Below, one piece after another: positions 1 to 11,585 of a stretch of 64,000 bases of DNA. The notes beneath the pieces are model-generated. The model worked only from the letters and a program-made list of their open reading frames with translations, had not been told where the DNA came from and ran no database searches. The translations under genes were made by a program, and so were the position numbers. The first letter of the stretch is position 1. The number at the start of each line of letters is the position of its first letter. The DNA is from Petunia secreta (lineage: Eukaryota; Streptophyta; Magnoliopsida; Solanales; Solanaceae). Location of the stretch: contig JARKIP010000065.1 in assembly GCA_029990175.1 (NCBI GenBank), positions 11,040,501-11,104,500 on the forward strand, given 5' to 3'.

Positions 1-599
1 CTGATGGTGATGAACTAGAATCCCATCATCCAACCAACACAGAATTCTAAAAAAAAGAGGTAAACTAATTTGATATAATAATAGAAGGTGGCACGACAAG
101 ATGCCGGGCAGACAATAGCGACACTCACCGTCAAATTTCTCATATTTAGACCAGATAAATTAGTAGGGTCTCACCAATGCCAGGAATAAATCATACCAGA
201 AGCTCGCCCCTCTACCGCAATCGATTCTTAATAGAAACAATATCCAAGTAAACCATGGAATATGATATGACAGACCATCTCTAGATCGATCGGAAGAATC
301 AAATCTTACTCACATATAAGGAAAGAAGAAATACATGGGTCTACTACATCGGATGCCTCAGCATCCTGCCAGACTGGCAGTTCATAAAACTGCCTCTGCG
401 GCTGAACTAAGCCGCTATAGTGATAATTACCTTTGAATAATAACTGCCACAACGCTCTCAACCTTTACTGGATCGTGGCACTCTGGTTGATTGAGATCTA
501 GATAAAATCCCCTGCGACTATGCAGGTGCCTGACGAGAGAAAGGATGACTGCCTACTCGCCGGAGTAAGAGAAAACTCCTTAAAGGATAGCCAGACTCA

Positions 600-1260
600 C
601 GACAATGATACCACCTTTTCGCTGAAAAATGGAAGCTGGAAAGATTGTTGATAGCTGTAAAGAGAAGACTGAATCTGATCTTGACGAGCTACTGGTGCAC
701 TCTAAGAATCAAGTGACACAAGCTGAGATAACCTAGATGGTGGCCTCCCAAGATAATCAGAACTCTTACCTCCAAAATGAGGTACCATGGTTACCCACTA
801 GGGCCACGGGATCTATTGATCTCTCGCTCTAACTCTTCTCCCTCTAACTTATGGTATGCCTAATACCTTTGAGTAATATCAACAACGACATCAAATGAAA
901 TCCCGACCTCAATCTCTCGAGCCATCTGGGATCTCAAGAAAAAAGAAAGGTCATCAATAAATCTTTGAATCTCTCGAGAGGTTCATGGAGTAGTTCTAAT
1001 GCATATCTAGCCATTCTATAGAATTCAATCTCATATTCTGAAACAAACAAGCTAACCGACCGGCTACCATGTCTAATCCACTCAAACTGGCAACACTTTT
1101 CATCTCGCTCGCTACTCGAAAGGAACCTTTCCACGAATCTAGAAGAAAAATCGAACCAAATTAGCTAATAAGAGTGCGGCCCACCAATTCAAGGCTGGAC
1201 CCTGAAACTGGAAAGAAGAATAATCAATACAGTGTAGCTCGATATAATCAAGAGCCTGAA
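600..1260 (-). pseudogene. gag relic of element A
   Basis: On the minus strand the longest open piece (934-1134) contains the segment SEYEIEFYRMARYALEL, which resembles the retrotransposon gag capsid region of plant Ty3/gypsy elements (the usual form is V-x-E-Y-E-x-x-F-x-x-L-x-x-Y-A). To the left, near 605-640, the reverse strand gives the start of a zinc-knuckle-like stretch; the same region reads KRCYHCRES in element C. Stops and frameshifts break the frame throughout, so no functional Gag is made. The domain assignment rests on motif resemblance only. Confidence 0.6.
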
Positions 1261-1959
1261 GGATACAAATACCCTGACATCATTTTTTTTTAAAAAAATT
1301 CACAGGGTTTATCTGATGCATTGCTTACGAATATCAGAAGGTTCAATTGGATAAAATAATGCAACCTCTTCGGACACTCGGACCGAGACATTACTCAGGC
1401 TAATTAACCAGCCAGAATAACTAGAGGCACAACACATGCTGTCTCCAGAACATAATTCATTGCAGCAATATTAAGAACTGAAATAGAAGCTCCCTAAGAC
1501 CGAACGTCTGCACATGCGGCAATCTAATAGGCTGCCCAGCGATTAATAGGTTCTAGCAGTATATGCGTTGCCAAGATTCTCGTAAAAACATCGTAGAGAG
1601 CCAAGGTAACCACAAGGCCCTGGTCCCTTGCCCATCCCGAGCTCGTACAGCTGGGACCTCCGTAACTAGATCGTAAGCACGATTAAAACACTCGGGGCTT
1701 CGTCATTGCTAACCCCAGGCAAGACTGCTTCGTCTTGAACTCATACCGTTTGCTGATTCGTCGCACGAGGGTTCACAATTAACACGAAGGAATTAACAAA
1801 TTAACGAAATTACTTTTGCATCCTAGACCGACGCACGATCAGAAATGAAGGAAGTGAAACTTCCTAAATGCCATCATAACCTCTCGTAGATAAGTACGGA
1901 CGTCTACGTACCCATCACCGAGACTCTACTAGACACTGTCTTAGTCTGGATAGACTCTA

Positions 1960-1977
1960 AACTGGCCTCTGATACCA
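1960..1977 (-). other. Primer binding site of element A (tRNA-iMet type)
   Basis: Read on the minus strand, TGGTATCAGAGG follows the LTR end (TGTCA) after two bases. Eleven bases match the complement of the 3' end of plant initiator tRNA-Met, the usual primer for this kind of element. Confidence 0.8.
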
Positions 1978-1979
1978 AC

Positions 1980-4499
1980 TGACACAACCTGGATTTTGAC
2001 TAGGCCATGCGGGCACCCGACATCCTTCCCTAGACCCGTCGGGCGAACCCTTATCAATTAAACTAGGAAAATAAAACATAATTCAATTTATAAATAATAA
2101 CAAGACTTAGAAAAAGTATAAACATAATGATATCTCTAAGCTGTAAAAAAGAAATTACAGCTGACTACCGACATACTAGGTTTAGGGCTATCCAGACTAG
2201 ACATCTAAGAGTACAAAAGAAGACAGATACCTCCTGAAGGAAGCAGAATGCAACTGAAATAATAACCAATAAACTGGTGGCCATCCGGAATAAAAGCTGG
2301 CTCACCCTGACAGCTGAAGTCGTCTTCGCTCCTTCACAAAGGAGCGAACTCAATCCTGGAGCGAACCTGCCGAAACGAAATAGATAGACAAGAAACAAAC
2401 AACAAATAAGGGTGAGTCAAAAGGACTCAATAAGTGGGGCAGACTAGCCACCTCAAAGAATAGGATAGCTAGCCAGGGAGAAAAGAAATGAATAGACCAA
2501 ATTCCTTTTATTTAAATTATAAAAAGGCAGAGCTAGATAACAACCAGAAACACGTAAGAAACTTATAAACTCAACCAAGGATGCGTGCCAGAAACATATC
2601 AACAAATAAGCAATGCACATATAAGCAGAACAGTAGTCATGTACCGCAAGTCTACACAATGGTATGAATTGAGATGAAATGAAGTGAAGTGAGATGAAAT
2701 GAAATGAAATGAAATATGATGCGAAGGGTCACATGTGCCCGTAATCCCATCCCGAAGCAGAATACTCCTGCATTCGAGGGGAATCCAATCGGATAACCAA
2801 CTAGAGCAGAATACTCCTGCTCCTGGGGTGGAATACTCCTGCACCCGATATAATATAAACAAGAGGCGGAATACTCCTGCACTCTCCTGGGGCGGAATAC
2901 TCATGCACCCGATATAATGTAAAGCTGAGGCAGAATACTCCTGCACTCAATATCTGACATAAGAGTGGAATACTCCTGCTCTTAGGGAGGAATCCTCCTA
3001 CGCTCAATATGATACAATGGAGCGGAATCCTCCTGCTCCTTGGGCGGAATACTCCTGCACCCAATGTGATATGCAATGTAATGCATATGAATGACATATA
3101 ATGCATATGAATGCAATATGATGCAATACTAACCCTTCACCAGCGCGGGACTCTCATCGACAGCCGGGAAGTAAATGCCATCTTACAGCCAGGGTATAAT
3201 GCTCGGATCCTCAATAAAATACCAACAATAGGAAATAACATATAATATACAATGTAAATCCAAAGCTAAGTCATAATGAGTACGCCTATCGGCAGCTACA
3301 CACGTAAGGAATACGTGATAGAAAATCCACGAGGCCAGGTGCCTCCAAAGAAATGGATATAAACACTTACCTTGTTACAAAGTTAGTACATCCACTCAAT
3401 AACCGCTTTTCATTTGGTTTCATTGCCAAACGATCCCACTCTATTCAATAAGCAGAAAAATATGTCAAATTAGGCTAAAAGCTTCATTCCTCACATCTTA
3501 GGGCAATCCGGTTAGGAACCTGATACCCTATTCGCATACGCAATACGCAGGCCAGGCCTATATACAGGGTTTAAGGTCACATAACCAAACCCCAAATGAA
3601 TTACATTTATATGTTGCCCATAATTCACTTAGTACGAATATATATTTAATTCCATTATCGGGGTCCATTTGACCCTTTAAACTATTAATTGAACTTATTA
3701 GGACAATGTCTAATATTTCAATTTCTACTGTCAAAATATATTTAAACACACGTAATAAACTAAAATAATATATTAGGATCATTACCTGAATGTTTTCGGG
3801 TGAAAATTCTACTTTTTCCCGGCCCTTTTTCTCATTTTCTGGTATTTTTTCTTCCTCCCCGTCATTTCATTTTCTCTATGCGTGTTTCTATTTTGTTCCT
3901 CTGTTTCTAAGCTTCAAATGAAGCTGCATGGATATATACATATCCCACCAGCCCACCGCCTAACTTTAAAGTTTTTGTCTTTTTGTATTTTTTTTTCTTT
4001 TTCTTTTAAAATTCGTTGTTACGGTAAAAATTAAAATGGTACCCTACGATATTCGAAATAATTCCAACTTTTGCATACAGGTTATACAAAATATATGTAA
4101 TATACTCGCGAAGGCGGATCTTAAATTGGATCCTCGAAACTCAAGATGCGAATTTAAATGAAAAAAAGTCAAATTATTTAACTTTCGGCATTTTAGCGGA
4201 ACTAGCCGAACAACATGGAAATTCACTTTCGAAAGTTCAAAAAAGTCACAAATAATCATACGAACCTAACTGCGCTTTCGGATTTTGAATCGGAGTTCAT
4301 TCGCCAAAACCGTGCTAAAAAATCTCTTTTTAATATTTATTGTCAATAAAAACTGACACCTTTTCCGATACCTACCAAACGAGTTTCGATTTAGCTCAAA
4401 TTTTACAGACAGGTCCTAATGGACCTTATGAATAATTTAAAATTATCGGCACGCCAATCGGAGTCATAACTTTCGAAACGACTGACCGAGGTCGTTTCA
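1980..4499 (-). repeat. 5' LTR of element A (~2.5 kb)
   Basis: On the plus strand the LTR starts TGACACAACC and ends GTCGTTTCA, giving TG...CA termini. The inner edge abuts the iMet PBS. It is colinear with the LTRs of B and C except for its central minisatellite. The outer edge (4499) directly abuts copia integrase sequence, so A inserted into that older element. The LTR's own 5' terminus (4474-4499) is an inverted repeat, TGAAACGAC / GTCGTTTCG, imperfect by one base. Confidence 0.9.
2755..3075. repeat. Minisatellite inside LTR A (GGAATACTCCTGC units)
   Basis: The motif GGAATACTCCTGC or close variants recurs about eleven times at irregular 18-60 bp spacing, alternating with CACCCGATATAAT-type spacers. 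It is preceded at ~2665-2720 by a degenerate GAAAT/GAAGT pentamer run. The same block of the LTR in B and C holds unrelated 35- and 54-bp arrays. Open frames across the array (for example 2801-3106 minus) are low-complexity products of the repeat, not genes. Confidence 0.85.
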
Positions 4500-4795
4500 T
4501 CTTCCTCTTCGCAATTCCATTTTGAGAGGGTGTATCGACACAAGACGACTAGTGGAGCATCCCGTGTTGTCTGATATAGGACTAAAATGAGGCTGACATA
4601 TACTCTTTAGCATTATCAGTCTTTAACATACGCAAAAAAGTGTTGAATTGTGTCTTGACTTCATTGTAGAAGGCACAAAAATGAGTAAACACTTCAGATT
4701 GACTTTTCATAAAATAAATACATGTCATCCGAGAGTAATCATCCACAAACGTGTGAAAATACATGTGTCCAGTTTAGAAACAACAGGACATGATC
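4500..4795 (-). pseudogene. Ty1/copia integrase fragment
   Basis: The minus strand reads FHTFVDDYSRMTCIYFMKSQSEVF and then LKTDNAKEY, the core of a copia integrase with the two catalytic Asp contexts (DDYSR and TDNAKEY). Further left, out of the main frame, DTPSQNGIAKRK matches the third catalytic block, usually P-Q-Q-N-G-V-A-E-R-K. Here the catalytic Glu reads Lys. An in-frame stop and the LTR of A at 4499 end it, so this is a dead relic cut by A. Confidence 0.85.
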
Positions 4796-4939
4796 CCCAA
4801 ACATCAGAGTGAACTAACTCAAAAGCTGCCTTAACTCGCTTATTTATCCGTAGACCTAAGGAGGTTCGATGATATTTTGAAAACTGGCATGACTCACAAT
4901 CCAATACAGTAACATTATGAAACTAAGGACAAAGCTTTT

Positions 4940-5390
4940 TCAACATAGGGAGAGAAGGTGTCCTAGCCGACAATGTGCTTCAAATGAAGACGTGGCACTA
5001 GAACAAGCAACCAACCGATGCACCCAATTTTCAAAGATGTAAAGACAATTAGATACATGTTCTTTACCAATATTTTGTTTCGTCACAAGATCCTGAATTG
5101 AACAATGATCAGGAAAGAATGATATAGAACAATTTAGGTCTCTGGTAAGTCTATTCATAGAGATCAAATTAAATGCGAGGTTTGGTAGACCTAACACAGA
5201 CAACAAGGTAATAGAGGAGGTCAATTCAATAGTACTAGATCCCATAATGTTATAGGCTGACCCGTCAGTTATGTTCACAAAAAATGGTGCTTTGTGTGAT
5301 TGAAAGCTAGAAAAGACATTAGGATTACAGTCATATGATCCGTGGCACCAGAATAATTAACTCATTTATTTGACGAAGAGACCAGACATG
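4940..5390 (-). pseudogene. Ty1/copia protease and pre-integrase fragment
   Basis: The minus strand reads YSGATDHM, CNPNVFSSF, then NITDGSAYNIMGSSTIEL, VLGLPNLAFNLISMNRLTRDLNC and a short pre-integrase stretch ending in CRLGH. This is the usual order of copia protease followed by the GAG-pre-integrase domain. The protease catalytic Asp of D-S-G-A-T-D-H is replaced by Tyr (NYSGATDHM), and a stop lies next to it. It is colinear with the integrase fragment to the left and belongs to the same element. Confidence 0.8.
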
Positions 5391-6123
5391 TTGCACTTGA
5401 CTCACCAAGTGTAGTAACTGAAGTAGGTTCCTCGGTTAAAGTCATTTTCCTCTGCTAACTCTGCGCACAGTACCAATAGAACTTGCAGGAAAGCCAATAA
5501 AGTTGTAAAGATAAATTACCAAACAGATCTGCTTAAGGAATCACCAAAAATTCTCCACCAACATAAAACCACTCAAATAAATTTGATAAACAGATTAGTG
5601 TTAAGCCAAACAGAAACAACTCCACACTCAAATAAGATACCCAACAAAAAATCAGCAGATCAAAGTCATGCACAAAAGAAAACAAAGTCCACAAAAGGAT
5701 TACATCACAAGTCAAAAATTCAAAACCCGATCACTAAAGAGAAGAAAAACATGTCTAACCAAATCTGCCAAGGGAAAATTAAGCGCCACCAGTGGTCCAA
5801 TCAGCAGAAACACAGAAGATATTGAATGAAAAAGGTGGCACGATTCTGGAGAAGGAAACTAGATCGAAAACCGATGCACCACACGCTACCATGCGCCGCT
5901 GCTTTGAAAAACTTGATGGCGTATGAAACTCACACATTACAATACAGTTGCCGGAGATGGTTCTACTGCCGTTTTCTTGTAACTACTATGGTGGTGGTAA
6001 GACAAAATCATCACTTCGTACAAGTGACCCGAAAACAACAAAGAATCTTCCTAAATCTTTTGAACCAATCTTCTTAGAACCAAAATTTGATCAGAGATTT
6101 GAACCGTAGTGGCTCCAATACCA
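5391..6123 (-). mobile_element. Copia leader/gag region, mostly deleted or unrecognisable
   Basis: This lies between the protease fragment and the PBS of the minus-strand copia element. Only ~0.75 kb remains, too short for leader plus full gag, and I see no zinc knuckle. Near 6108-6123 the minus strand reads TGGTATTGGAGCC, a variant of the iMet PBS (TGGTATCAGAGCC). Plus-strand open frames at 5583-6077 have no recognisable content and are treated as chance. Confidence 0.55.
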
Positions 6124-6330
6124 TGTTAATTGAAAAGATATTTGGGAGAGTTCTTGTGTTTCTCATTCCATGGAAGAACATGTATATATACATATAACAA
6201 GGATCTATCTATGGAAAGTATTAAAAAAAAGTCCTATAAGGCCTTATTTATTTGCACTGGAGGTTTAAATCTGAATGATACAGATCTCATCCCATTAAGT
6301 AAATTTATTTTTTTATTTTAAAAACCTCTC
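6124..6330 (-). repeat. Probable 5' LTR of the copia relic (outer end unresolved)
   Basis: The sequence TGTTAATTG begins at 6124, directly against the PBS, as an LTR 3' end read in reverse should. A TATA-like run lies near 6185-6200, upstream in the minus direction. I cannot find the other end with its CA terminus, so the right boundary is a guess. Confidence 0.45.
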
Positions 6331-7073
6331 AATAGCTCTTAATGGACCTGGTGGAATCAGATTTGTTACGAAGTCTTATTTCATTCAGACTTCAAAACCT
6401 GGACGCCTTATTTTTGCTTAAGTGAGGTCGTGTTCCTTTTCTTAAGCAAAACAACTTCACATATTCTCTGCCAAGCAACAAGCTCATAAATCAATAAGAA
6501 TTTGTTACTAATTATACCATGAAGCTCCTATTTCGAGCTTTTCAAAACTGATGCCTCCTAATGATTAAGAAAGAAACTATAAGAATTTATAAATTTTAAT
6601 GGATTTGCTGATCTTCATCGTCATATTAAACATATGCTTATAACCATTAAAGTTCTGATGGGTGAAGATTTGAAATTGGCCTTTGACTGGTTTTTTTGTT
6701 ACGTCAAATAAATTTTTTTGAAGATTCACTGATGTTTGAATTATTACAAGTTTTTATGATTAAATTTTGTGTTACAATAGTTTTTAGTATATAATTTTTG
6801 TGTTCATTTCAATAGTTCAAAATAAAATATAAGATATTCATTTATATCTTTGAATATTTATCTCACTAACTAATAATTTTGTTTAAATGATAGTTTCTCT
6901 AATATTTTATCGACATATTAGTATTTGATTTGAGTTGTTTATTAGTTATATTAAATACAGATTAATTATATAGATTAAGATATTCAAAAGATAAACAGTC
7001 TTAATGATTATGTGTTCAGATCTATTATACAACATCTTAATATTCAGATGTGTATCCAGATTCAGACATCTTA
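6331..7073. other. AT-rich MITE-like DNA, no gene
   Basis: No coding region is seen. Motifs of the TCTGAAT / ATTCAGA and CTTAAT type recur near 6270-6400 and 7005-7070 in opposite orientation (for example 7030-7045 and 7058-7068). That is the look of hAT-type MITE subterminal repeats common in Solanaceae. No clean terminal inverted repeat or 8-bp duplication was established. Confidence 0.3.
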
Positions 7074-7107
7074 GAGGGTGTTTGGCTAAGCTTATAAGCT
7101 GAACCAA
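7074..7107. mobile_element. Left piece of a MITE-like element split by D
   Basis: GGGTGTTTGGCTAAGCTTATAAGC followed by element D, then continuation at 39067 with repeated GCTTATAAGC/TTGGCTTAT motifs. The pieces rejoin across D's target site (accaa / accag). The call as a MITE rests on these palindromic GCTTATAAGC motifs and short length. Confidence 0.4.
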
Positions 7108-7805
7108 TGATGCAATCCAAATTGGGAATATGACCCAACCATCAAGAGCCAAGCAAGAAGGGTGCGAGGATGCAAGGACAAGATCTTCGGAGATGAGTCG
7201 AAGGCCACAAGAAGTAAGGAGGAGCGCCCAGGCAAGCAGGAGGAGCGCCCCAAATTTAGGCAGAGCGCCTAGCTGTTTCACTGCTTGGTCAGTAGACAAT
7301 TTGAGCGGAGCGCCCATCATTTAGGAGGAGCGACCGATGCTGAAGAGGAGCCAACCTTTGGTGTGAAGTTTCTATTTTACCCCTAAGTGTTCTCTTATGT
7401 TTAAATTCACTTTGGGGGCATTTTAGACATTTCAGTTGTCTTATAAAAAACTATAAATAGGAACTTTAGCCATTTTATTTCATTAGCTAGATTTTGAGTA
7501 TAGAAATTGAGAGAGAACGAGAAAGGCCGAGCCTTCGAGTTCGAAGCGGATCGCTTCGTGAATTCTTGTATAACGTGGAACCTACGGAGATTCATCGCTA
7601 GAATGAAACCATTGTAAGGTTCGAGTTTCATTTCTCCCTTTTGGATAATTAAATTCATGTCTTGAATCGAATTATCCGTTCTTTCTTCTCATTTCTTGAC
7701 TCCACAATCCTTGTTTTTTGATATCTTTATTGATATCAAGTATCTTATTTTATCGCTTCCGCATTTTCGTATCGTTATTTGCTTCCGCTAGTTTGCATTA
7801 CATCA
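7108..7805 (+). repeat. 5' LTR of element D
   Basis: Starts TGATGCAATCC and ends ATTACATCA, immediately before a PBS. It pairs with 38318-39066; the two differ by indels and scattered substitutions, so the insertion is old. U3 contains several GGAGCGCCC motifs (7221-7229, 7242-7250, 7306-7315). A TATA box (TATAAATAG) lies at 7452-7460. Confidence 0.9.
7452..7460 (+). promoter_or_regulatory. TATA box of LTR D
   Basis: TATAAATAG sits in the second half of the LTR, the expected U3/R position. It is conserved at 38713-38721 in the 3' LTR and in the LTRs of F. Confidence 0.65.
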
Positions 7806-7807
7806 GT

Positions 7808-7819
7808 TTGTATCAGAGC
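7808..7819 (+). other. Primer binding site of D (iMet-like)
   Basis: TTGTATCAGAGC lies two bases after the LTR end and differs at one position from the TGGTATCAGAGC found in F. Confidence 0.75.
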
Positions 7820-8766
7820 AAGGCTCGGGTTATGTTCTTACAAGCCCCAGTTCCTTCTTCATCGTGTTGTTATTGTTCTTGTTGTTCTTGAAAAGAAGAA
7901 AAATAAAAAAATTCAAAAACTTGAAAAGTTGAAAAAAAATTGGTAGATCGGATTGGATTCAAATCCCCAAGTGTTAAAAAGTATTGGGGTTTGTTCTATA
8001 TTGAATTCTCATCGTTTTTATACCCATATATCACAATTTGGTGATACGAATCAAAAATTCAAAAATCAAATTTTCAAAATTTTGAAAACCCTTGAAATCG
8101 CTTAAAACTTGAATCGAAGCGTGTTGTTGTTGTTTGGGGTTGAAAAACCATTGGGGATTGGTTATAATAGTTGTATACACCTTTGGGTATCGTTGGTTTT
8201 GTGTATTGGGTTGAAATCGATCGAAAAATTTGGCCAAAATCACCAAAAACCCGTTCTCAGAAGTGTCTGAAACGTGCATCAGGCGGAGCGCCTAAAGCTA
8301 GGCGGACCGCCCAACTTTTGAGCAGCAACCGAGCCAGGCGGAGCGCCATCCACCAGGCGGAGCGCCCACTTGCACTGGGCGGAGAGCCCACCCTTGTTTT
8401 GGGTCCGGTTTGTTTCGTTTCGTGTGTTTTTGTGTTATGTTTGTTTTCTAACTTCTTGGTTAGTGTTTCTAGGGTAATTGTGCTACTCTAACTACACTAA
8501 CTCTTGAGCATATTAGGACACTCGTGCATAGAGGAGATTAGAATTCAAAGAAGAGTCGTAGAACTTTCTTTGGCCTCAAGTGCGCACTTTAAATTACCGT
8601 CCGTACATCGAGTCTCATTAACTCTATTCCGAACTTTTACTTGGACATACTAGTGGTGATCACTTTGGTTTCTATGTTATTAAGGCCTCGCCCTTGAGTG
8701 TTCATATACTGAGTGATACACATGAGGGAGTGATTTTTGTGAGGTTTGTCTTTTGGTGTTGCAACT
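7820..8766 (+). other. 5' leader of element D
   Basis: About 0.95 kb of non-coding leader. At 8280-8391 it carries repeated GGCGGAGCGCC-type motifs (8283-8292, 8301-8311, 8337-8347, 8356-8366, 8378-8389), the same word as in the LTR U3. The F leader has the same layout with a different word. Open frames here (8171-8491) span the motif array and are not conserved in F. Confidence 0.7.
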
Positions 8767-11493
8767 ATGTCGGATAAAGATTGTGGAGAGTATGACTTGT
8801 GTGGAGACGAAGGAGACTATGGTTCCTACGAAGGCGATGATGGATATTGCTATGATGACTCAGGGAACTATGGTTCGCATGGTGTTGAAGCGGGTCACTA
8901 TGATGATCATGAGATGCAAGAAGATTATGAAGCTTGTGAAGATGAATTTGATGACTCTTATGCTTCAAGTCAAGAAGTCGAAGATGGTAACGCTTCAAGG
9001 TACAATGTTCCTACTTACTCTACTTGTGATGAATTTGAACATATTGATAGTGACATAGAGAGGATTGATGATGAGATTGATTATAGAAATTATTCATTTT
9101 CCTCTTCTCTTGGTGTTTCTACAAATGTGAAAGGGAGTAGTAGAGGTCCTTTCATTAGTATGGGAGGAGGAGGTGCTTGTTCCATGGGAAAGAAGAAGCT
9201 TGCATCTTCTAGGTATGGTAAGCAACCTAATGCTTCCAATTCCCATGTGGAGGGTGGTTTGAGAGATGCATTGCTCTTGCTACAAAAGGCTTGTATTGTT
9301 CTATCAATGACGGGGGGAGGGGGGCTTGAATAGTTGTAGTAGGAGTAGTGCCAATGACGGGGGGAGGGGGGCTTGAATAGTTGTAGTAGGAGTAGTGCTA
9401 GTGGCTATGGAACCAAGGCGAGAGGCACTTATAGGGTTCCATGGCAAGGTTCCTTCCTCGACTTCTAACAACATTTCTAATGTTGGAAGAGTGACGGGAA
9501 GTGGAAGCTACTCTAAAAATCTTGCTAGGAGAGGAGGGATAAGGAAGACCCAAGTTGTTGGTGTTGACACTCGTGGGCATTCAATTTCTCTGTAGGATGC
9601 ATCTCTAGGAAACTTGGGTAGGCGAAGGTTCGTTGTTGAGGTAAATGGTATTGGAGGATACTTGCTAAAGATTAGTGATACCGATGCCAATTGCATTAGC
9701 ACCTCTTTGGTTGATAGGCTAAGGATACTATGCCATGCGCTAGAGTATCCTTATGAGTATGATGGACTGTGGATTTCCAAGGAGGCTCGAGTACTCATAT
9801 CTCATAGGAATTATAAATGTTATGTATGGTGTGATATGTATCCCATACGTCATATTGATGTATGGATAGGTGAGACGTGGTTGGAAGACAAGAGGTTGCA
9901 ATATAGTGCTATGAAGGATGCGTATCTTGTGGGCATAGGGCAAAGGGTTTATGACTTTGTACCTTATCGGTCAAGAAGCCAATTGTCTACTAGTGCACCT
10001 TTCTTGGCTATACAAAGGAGCAAGGATTGAGAACTTCATTCCATGGGTGAAAATGTGCAATCGAGGAGTCCTACAAACACAAGCAATGGTGGGACTTGTG
10101 AAAGGAAAGAGTTGGCAAATGTCAACAAGGTGAATCCGAAACCACAAGTTTCAAAGCCAAGTGGTTCACGAACGAAGAAGAAGGAGACATCAAGAGATGA
10201 GTCTCCAAGTCCTAGATTCCGGGTTGATGTTAAAAGTCCACCTACTCCGGCTATGGGTATTCTTGGGCCTCATCCCAACTAACCCAAATATGAGAGACAA
10301 AAGATAAAGAGGAGTAAGGGAGCGATCGGTGAAAACTCTCGAGTAGAAAAAGGAGAGGTTGTGTTGAGTGATGTGAGTGGGTTGTCACCACCCGAATCTA
10401 CACCAACCATGAAGAAAAAATGAGGGAAAAGAGAGAGGGAAAAAGAATTGAGAGTGAGGGCACCCCTTATTCTAACCTTAACCTTTATCTTTTTCTTCTA
10501 TTTGTTTGAGTTCTTTTGTAGGAATTCTTGGAGGCAAACCAATGGAGCCTCAATCATGTTCCGAGATGGAAAGACAAGCTGAAGGTGATTCCAAATGTGA
10601 GCTACAAGGTGGAGAAGCTAGCCATGATACTTAAAATGCATTGAATGAGCAAGATGGCAACTCAAGTTTAAGTATTAGTTCTTCTTTCCTTAAGCATGAT
10701 ACTTCCTTGTCTTATGTTAGTGTTTGTGAAAACTCGGCACTAGTTGATGATTTGTATGACTACAATGTGTTTGCAACTAGTGTAGAGTCGAATGGTCAAC
10801 TTGTGTGTGAATGTGAACCACTAGTTGAGAGGGTTGAAAAGCCACATCATGATGTGAGTTTTCATTGAACCTCTCTTTAATGAGGATATTGAAGTTGACC
10901 TTGATGGTGAACCTTGTTATGACACCATACCCATATTTGATAAAGGAGAAGACGAATTGCATGAATATCCCATTCTTCCCTTTGATTGCTTGCTTGCTAG
11001 TGGTGGTCTCTTGTGTCGTAGTGAGGAAGGTTGTAACCTTGAGGAGTCTCTTGTATATGAGATGGATCGAATTGTGTTTGATGACTCTTCAAGTATGAAT
11101 GTTGTCTCTAGTTTAGATACTTCACCTTTGAATACTATCGAGTTTGAGAAGCTTACTTATACTAATCCTTCGTATGAGGGCGACTTCAATGAAAATGTTG
11201 TTTTATGTCAAACTAGAGTAGAGTGTGAGTTTAAACCTCCATGGATTGGAATGCTTAACTCTATAGATAATCCATTGTTTGAAACCTCATTTGGGAGTTT
11301 GTCTAGTGAGGGGGATTGTCTTGGAGGTGAATTTGGAGGTGAGGAGGTACCTCTCAGTGTGTGTAAGAGTTATTCTAAGAAGAAGAGTGGAGTATTTGAT
11401 GCTAGTTGTCGCTTGAAATATTTTACTTACTCCATTCCTTATGTTGAACAAACTTTGAGTGTTAGCCATGCCCAAGCCATTGTGTCACCTTGA
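8767..11493 (+). pseudogene. RT-less polyprotein of element D (retropepsin-like), broken
   Basis: ATG at 8767 (MSDKDCGEYDLCG) opens an acidic, Gly/Tyr/Asp-rich N-terminus. A retropepsin-like part follows near 9630-9970 (ISDTDANCISTSLV, later CDMYPIRHIDVWIGETW), then a Lys/Ser-rich stretch and a long acidic C-terminal part ending SVSHAQAIVSP. Breaks include a frameshift around 9330 at a 47-bp tandem duplication, and stops at about 9593, 10028 and 10280. Further frame changes follow near 10420-10640 and 10866. In D the reading frame runs from the protease part into the KIKRSKG segment without the 2-base shift seen in F, so the two parts were once one polyprotein of about 900 codons. No zinc knuckle, RT, RNase H or integrase motif is present. 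The function is unknown beyond the protease-like fold inferred from motifs. Confidence 0.75.
9305..9398 (+). repeat. 47-bp tandem duplication in the D polyprotein
   Basis: The block starting CAATGACGGGGGGAGG at 9305 recurs at 9352, 47 bp later. Its length is not a multiple of three, and with the G-runs it disrupts the frame. F has no such duplication at the matching place (~49150-49195). Confidence 0.85.
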
Positions 11494-11585
11494 GATAAAA
11501 ATGAATTAGAGGCTTGGTATGTTGGTCGTGAGCTTAGAGGTCATAGGGGAATTGATTGCTACATCTTGCTTATTCCATGTCCTAT

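Larger units (their letters stand above)
1..1979 (-). mobile_element. Element A internal region (Ty3/gypsy-type, gag relic)
   Basis: This is the internal part of a minus-strand LTR retrotransposon whose 5' LTR lies at 1980-4499. The stretch is colinear with 20886-22865 of element B and, in reverse, with element C around 13.03-13.8 kb, so the three belong to one family. The 3' part of the element lies left of the window. It holds a PBS at its right end, a leader of roughly 0.7 kb and gag remnants around 600-1260. No reverse transcriptase or integrase is seen, which fits the pol-less internal region of B. Confidence 0.8.

Noticed and set aside
5583..6321. Plus-strand ORFs of 60-83 codons
   Set aside because: They lie antisense to the copia leader and LTR, and no domain is recognised.
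8753..9058. Overlapping Met-rich frame and antisense His-rich frame at the start of the D polyprotein
   Set aside because: Shadows of the acidic GAT/GAA-rich coding sequence; the F equivalents (48621-48932 and its antisense) behave the same.
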